Shown here: piece after piece, positions 7,551-10,000 of the stretch
Layout: every line of letters begins with the position of its first letter
Numbering within the stretch: position 1 is the first letter of the stretch
Source of the DNA: Treponema sp.
GTDB taxonomy: Bacteria; Spirochaetota; Spirochaetia; Treponematales; Breznakiellaceae
Direction: 5' to 3'
Assembly (NCBI GenBank): GCA_020216655.1
Contig: JAIWNU010000061.1
Coordinates: 1 to 10,000 of the forward strand
DNA: 10,000 nt
Notes under the pieces: generated by a model
Told to the model about the DNA's origin: nothing
The model's input: only the letters and a program-made list of their open reading frames with translations
Database searches by the model: none
Position numbers and translations under genes: made by a program

Positions 7551-8503
7551 ACCCCTTCCTTAAAGACCGGTACGGGTACGCTGTCCACAATCGACTCGAT
7601 AATCCGGTCCACGCTGATATTTTTAATTATCGATTCAGGATGCAGGATGAGCCGCTTGCGGAACACGTCCGGCACGAGGGATTTTATGTCCTCCGGAATA
7701 ACGTAGGAGCGGCCCTCCATGGCGGCCAGCGCTTGCGATGCGCGATAGAGGGCGAGGCTTCCCCGGGGAGAAGCGCCGAGCCGCACCGCAGGGTGGCTGC
7801 GGCTTGCGGCCACTAGGGCAAGCATATAGTCCCGCAGGGCGCTGTCCACATGGATGCGGGTAACCGCTTCCTGCAGGGCAAGAATTTCATCAACCTTGGT
7901 GACCGGTTTTAGGGAGTCCACCGGATGCTCAATCTGCCGCTGGCTTTCTAGCATGACGGCCTCGGCGGCTGTGTCGGGGTAGCCGATAGAAAGGGAAAGG
8001 AGGAACCGGTCCTTTTGGGCCTCAGGCAGGGGGAAGGTTCCCTCGAACTCCACGGGGTTTTCGGTGGCGATAAGGAAAAAGGGTTCAGGAAGCTTGAGCC
8101 GCCTTCCATCAACAGAAATCTGCCGCTCCGCCATGGCTTCCAGGAGTGCAGCCTGGGTTCGGGGGGTAGCCCGGTTTATCTCATCTACGAGGAGCATATT
8201 GGTCATAATCGGTCCCTGGCGGAATAGAAATTTTTGCTGTTCCGCGGACCAAATCGTCACCCCCAGCACGTCCGCCGGCAAAAGGTCCGGGGTGCACTGG
8301 AGCCGCTTGAACTGGGTTCCCAATGTATTTGCTAACGCCCGGGCCAGGATTGTTTTACCCGTCCCTGGAACGTCCTCTAAAAGCACATGGCCACGGCTCA
8401 GGAGGGCGCAGAGTATCTTGCGAACCACCCGCCGTTTCCCGTAAAACACCGTTTCTACCGCGCCGGTAATCTCATCGGCCCACTGTTGTATTGTCTTTTC
8501 CAT
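7547..8503 (-). CDS. MoxR-family AAA+ ATPase (second copy)
   Basis: A 318-residue MoxR ATPase with the full set of motifs. Walker A is at about 43-51 (EDVPGTGKT, K50), CTPDLLPADVLG at 70-81, and Walker B is LLVDEINRATPRTQ with D107-E108. Sensor 1 is N149 in ATENP, and the family block EGTFPLPEAQKDRF and a C-terminal LGASPRG sensor-2 region follow. Length and spacing are standard for the family. The start at 8501-8503 has no Shine-Dalgarno sequence; instead an extended -10 ends 6 bp before the ATG, so a leaderless start is likely. It opens the minus-strand operon, overlapping the DUF58 gene by 4 bp. It shares order, length and motif wording with the plus-strand MoxR but differs throughout, which suggests two old paralogues that now serve separate DUF58 partners. 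Confidence 0.95.
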   Translation of the reverse strand: MEKTIQQWADEITGAVETVFYGKRRVVRKILCALLSRGHVLLEDVPGTGKTILARALANTLGTQFKRLQCTPDLLPADVLGVTIWSAEQQKFLFRQGPIMTNMLLVDEINRATPRTQAALLEAMAERQISVDGRRLKLPEPFFLIATENPVEFEGTFPLPEAQKDRFLLSLSIGYPDTAAEAVMLESQRQIEHPVDSLKPVTKVDEILALQEAVTRIHVDSALRDYMLALVAASRSHPAVRLGASPRGSLALYRASQALAAMEGRSYVIPEDIKSLVPDVFRKRLILHPESIIKNISVDRIIESIVDSVPVPVFKEGV

Positions 8504-8509
8504 TACACC

Positions 8510-8518
8510 AGTATACCA
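8510..8518 (-). promoter_or_regulatory. Extended -10 promoter of the second MoxR operon, predicted leaderless
   Basis: On the minus strand the sequence reads TGGTATACT: TGn at 8518-8516 followed by TATACT at 8515-8510. Exactly six bases then precede the ATG, so the predicted transcription start is the A of the start codon. No ribosome binding site is present, and no recognisable -35 exists (the expected place is a C run). The spacing is identical to that before the first MoxR gene. Confidence 0.5.
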
Positions 8519-8548
8519 GAGATTTTGGAAAAGGGGGGAAAGGAATAT

Positions 8549-8611
8549 GTGAAATTATTTGACGTAATGAATAAAGATGTAGCTGCCGGCCGGTACACAA
8601 TCATTGGATAG
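8549..8611 (+). pseudogene. Possible antitoxin remnant or 20-residue peptide upstream of the toxin gene
   Basis: A short frame runs from GTG at 8549 to TAG at 8609-8611 and encodes 20 residues, including FDVMNKDVAAG and ending RYTIIG. AAAGGA at 8539-8544 lies 4 bp before the GTG. A TTG at 8525 would extend it to 29 residues, adding LEKGGKEY. Further upstream the frame stays open only by running antisense into the second MoxR gene, so that part is probably not real. The position, 4 bp before the toxin ATG, is where an antitoxin gene is expected, but antitoxins usually have about 60-100 residues. It may be the 3' end of a truncated antitoxin gene, a leader peptide that couples toxin translation, or chance. 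No family is recognised. Confidence 0.35.
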
Positions 8612-8615
8612 GCTC

Positions 8616-8885
8616 ATGGCATATAAAATAGCTGAGACCGAAACATTTCAAAAAAAAATTCAAAATTCAAAATATAGCCATTTGCGAAAAAAGTTAATCG
8701 ATTATGTATATCCGCTTCTCAGAGAAAATCCGTTTTTTGGGCCCCAGATTAAAAAATTAAAAGGCACTTATAAGGAAATATATCGGTACCGAATAGGTGA
8801 CTTTCGGTTGTTCTACACCGTTTCTGAAGAGCTTGTGATAGTTTTTATCATCGACATAGAACTGAGGAAAGATTCCTATCGCTAA
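8616..8885 (+). CDS. RelE/ParE-superfamily toxin
   Basis: An 89-residue protein from ATG 8616, within the normal size of RelE/ParE toxins. The N-terminal half is a basic helical region (FQKKIQ, LRKKLIDYVYPLL). The C-terminal half shows the family's beta-sheet pattern: IKKLKGTYKEIYRYRIGDF, then RLFYTVSEE, a hydrophobic strand VIVFIID and the end ELRKDSYR, equivalent to the usual HR-K-D-x-Y. RelE-type members cut mRNA on the ribosome and ParE-type members poison gyrase; the sequence alone does not decide which. The usual His in the final motif is replaced (IELRKD). A TTG start at 8604 would add four residues and overlap the upstream short frame, but ATG is more likely. The gene is AT-richer than its neighbours, consistent with a mobile module. 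No full-length antitoxin is seen on either side. Confidence 0.8.
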   Translation: MAYKIAETETFQKKIQNSKYSHLRKKLIDYVYPLLRENPFFGPQIKKLKGTYKEIYRYRIGDFRLFYTVSEELVIVFIIDIELRKDSYR

Positions 8886-8894
8886 GGGCACCAT

Positions 8895-8944
8895 TAACGC
8901 TGCTTGGCGTACTACAAACTGCTTAAGCAAATAACGCTGCTTGG
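8895..8944. repeat. 13-bp direct repeat around the aroC 3' end
   Basis: TAACGCTGCTTGG occurs at 8895-8907 and again at 8932-8944, a 37-bp period. The right copy is inside the last codons of aroC (minus strand) and the left copy is in the spacer after the toxin gene. Between them the 10-bp palindrome TGCTTAAGCA (8920-8929) contains the aroC stop codon. This may be the scar of a local duplication or of insertion of the neighbouring toxin locus. No strong terminator hairpin with a T-run is visible in the spacer. Confidence 0.7.
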
Positions 8945-9978
8945 AGCTTAAAGTGGTCCTCCAGCACGAGGGCGGTCATGGCTTCCACCACCGGGACAAT
9001 CCGGGGGAGTATACAGGTGTCGTGGCGGCCTTCGGTGCGGATTTCTGTTTCTTCTCCCTTTAGATTGATGGTCCTCTGAGGCTTTGCGATGCTGGAGACG
9101 GGCTTTACGGCGATGCGGAAGACCAGTTCTGCCCCGGTACTGATGCCGCCGATAATACCCCCCGCATGGTTAGTGATAAAGCCGTTTTTGTCCATCCAGT
9201 CGTTGTGTTCGCTCCCCTTCATGTCTACCGCCGCAAAACCGGCGCCGAACTCGATACCCTTCACCGCTCCCAGGGACAGCATAGCATGGCCAAGCTCGGC
9301 GTCCAATTTGTCAAAGACCGGCTCGCCAAGACCCGCGGGGAGACCCCGGACCCGGCACTCCACGATGCCGCCGGCGCTGTCCTGCTCATCCTGCAGGGCC
9401 TTGAGCCGCGTCTCCATGGCCAGAGCCGCCTCTGCGTCGCAGGCCCGCAGGGGATTCTGCTCAATGACCGATTCATCGAACCTGGTGCACTCAATACCTG
9501 CGGCCCGCTTGGTGTAGGCAATAATGGATACGCCCCTGCGGGCCAGGAGCTTTTTTGCCACCGCCCCAGCGGCCACCCGGCCGGCGGTTTCCCGCCCCGA
9601 GGCGCGGCCGGAACCCCGGTAGTCCCTGATGCCGTATTTTTTTAGGTACGTATAGTCTGCGTGTCCCGGACGAAATTTGTCTTTTATGTCGTCGTAGGCA
9701 GAAGGCCGGGCATCCTCATTGTACAGGATAAGCAGCATGGGGGTTCCCGTGGTTTTCCCTTCAAAGATGCCCGACATGATATGAACCTTATCCGCTTCCT
9801 GCCGGGGGGTGGTGATAAAATTCTGACCCGGTTTCCGCCGGTCCAGTTCTTTCTGTATGTCTGCTTCGGAAAGTTCTAATCCCGGTGTTACCCCGTCGAT
9901 CACGACGCCGACGGCTCCTCCGTGGGATTCTCCGAATGTGGTTATTCTGAACAAGTGTCCGAAACTGCTCCCCGGCAT
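8923..9978 (-). CDS. aroC: Chorismate synthase
   Basis: A complete 351-residue AroC. It converts 5-enolpyruvylshikimate-3-phosphate to chorismate, the last shared step of aromatic amino acid synthesis, in the cytosol with reduced FMN. The three family signatures are present: GESHGGAVGVVIDG at 16-29, GRASGRETAGRVAAGAVAKK at 124-143, and RHDTCILPRIVPVVEAM from 318. Also seen are the conserved RRKPGQ at 47-52, FRPGHADYTY near 102-111 and TNHAGGIIGGIS at 269-280. T321 replaces the common Pro/Ser in the third signature; all other visible key residues look normal. ATG 9976-9978 is preceded by AAGGAG with 5-bp spacing. The gene is unrelated in function to the MoxR cassettes and is convergent with the toxin gene, 37 bp apart. 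Confidence 0.98.
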   Translation of the reverse strand: MPGSSFGHLFRITTFGESHGGAVGVVIDGVTPGLELSEADIQKELDRRKPGQNFITTPRQEADKVHIMSGIFEGKTTGTPMLLILYNEDARPSAYDDIKDKFRPGHADYTYLKKYGIRDYRGSGRASGRETAGRVAAGAVAKKLLARRGVSIIAYTKRAAGIECTRFDESVIEQNPLRACDAEAALAMETRLKALQDEQDSAGGIVECRVRGLPAGLGEPVFDKLDAELGHAMLSLGAVKGIEFGAGFAAVDMKGSEHNDWMDKNGFITNHAGGIIGGISTGAELVFRIAVKPVSSIAKPQRTINLKGEETEIRTEGRHDTCILPRIVPVVEAMTALVLEDHFKLQAALFA

Positions 9979-9983
9979 ACACG

Positions 9984-9989
9984 CTCCTT
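9984..9989 (-). promoter_or_regulatory. aroC: Ribosome binding site of aroC
   Basis: On the minus strand AAGGAG lies 5 bp before the ATG at 9978, a textbook Shine-Dalgarno site. It fixes the aroC start and shows that standard SD-led initiation operates in this genome, in contrast to the two SD-less MoxR starts. Confidence 0.85.
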
Positions 9990-10000
9990 AGCGGCTTACT

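Noticed and set aside
8387..8548. Longer version of the antitoxin-like frame beginning inside the second MoxR gene
   Set aside because: The first 40 or so codons are antisense to the well-conserved MoxR N-terminus and look like shadow translation; only the end of the frame is plausible.
8897..8910. ACGC/GCGT hairpin after the toxin gene as a terminator
   Set aside because: The stem is four base pairs and no T-run follows on either strand.

Overview
This is bacterial chromosomal DNA of moderately high GC, with tightly packed genes and AT-richer patches at the left edge and around 8530-8900. No rRNA, tRNA, CRISPR array or insertion sequence is visible. The gene content and the style of the left-edge protein suggest a spirochaete of the Treponema type. 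That is an impression from sequence style, not a proven assignment.

Layout: (1) 1-395, minus: 5' part of an unrecognised AT-rich gene running off the left edge. (2) 396-499: a divergent intergenic region. (3) 500-4787, plus: a three-gene operon of MoxR-type AAA+ ATPase, DUF58 protein and polytopic transglutaminase-like (TgpA-type) protein. (4) 4784-8503, minus: a second three-gene operon of MoxR ATPase, DUF58 protein and polytopic protein with a DUF4129-like tail. It converges on the first operon, and the two final stop codons overlap by 4 bp. (5) 8504-8885, plus: a small AT-rich locus with a RelE/ParE-type toxin gene, preceded by only a very short ORF where an antitoxin gene would be expected. 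(6) 8923-9978, minus: aroC, chorismate synthase, complete.

The central 8 kb is the notable part. Two versions of the same cassette lie tail to tail and divide between them parts often found in one MoxR/DUF58/TgpA/DUF4129 cluster: one arm has the Cys-His-Asp transglutaminase domain and the other has the clearer DUF4129 module. The likely model, inferred from these families, is that each MoxR ATPase works with its DUF58 partner on the membrane protein of its arm, and that both arms serve one envelope process.

Both moxR genes have an extended -10 element (TGnTATAGT and TGnTATACT) ending exactly 6 bp before the ATG, and neither has a Shine-Dalgarno sequence. This predicts that both operons start as leaderless mRNAs, whereas several downstream genes have good ribosome binding sites. 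Start coordinates were chosen on this basis.
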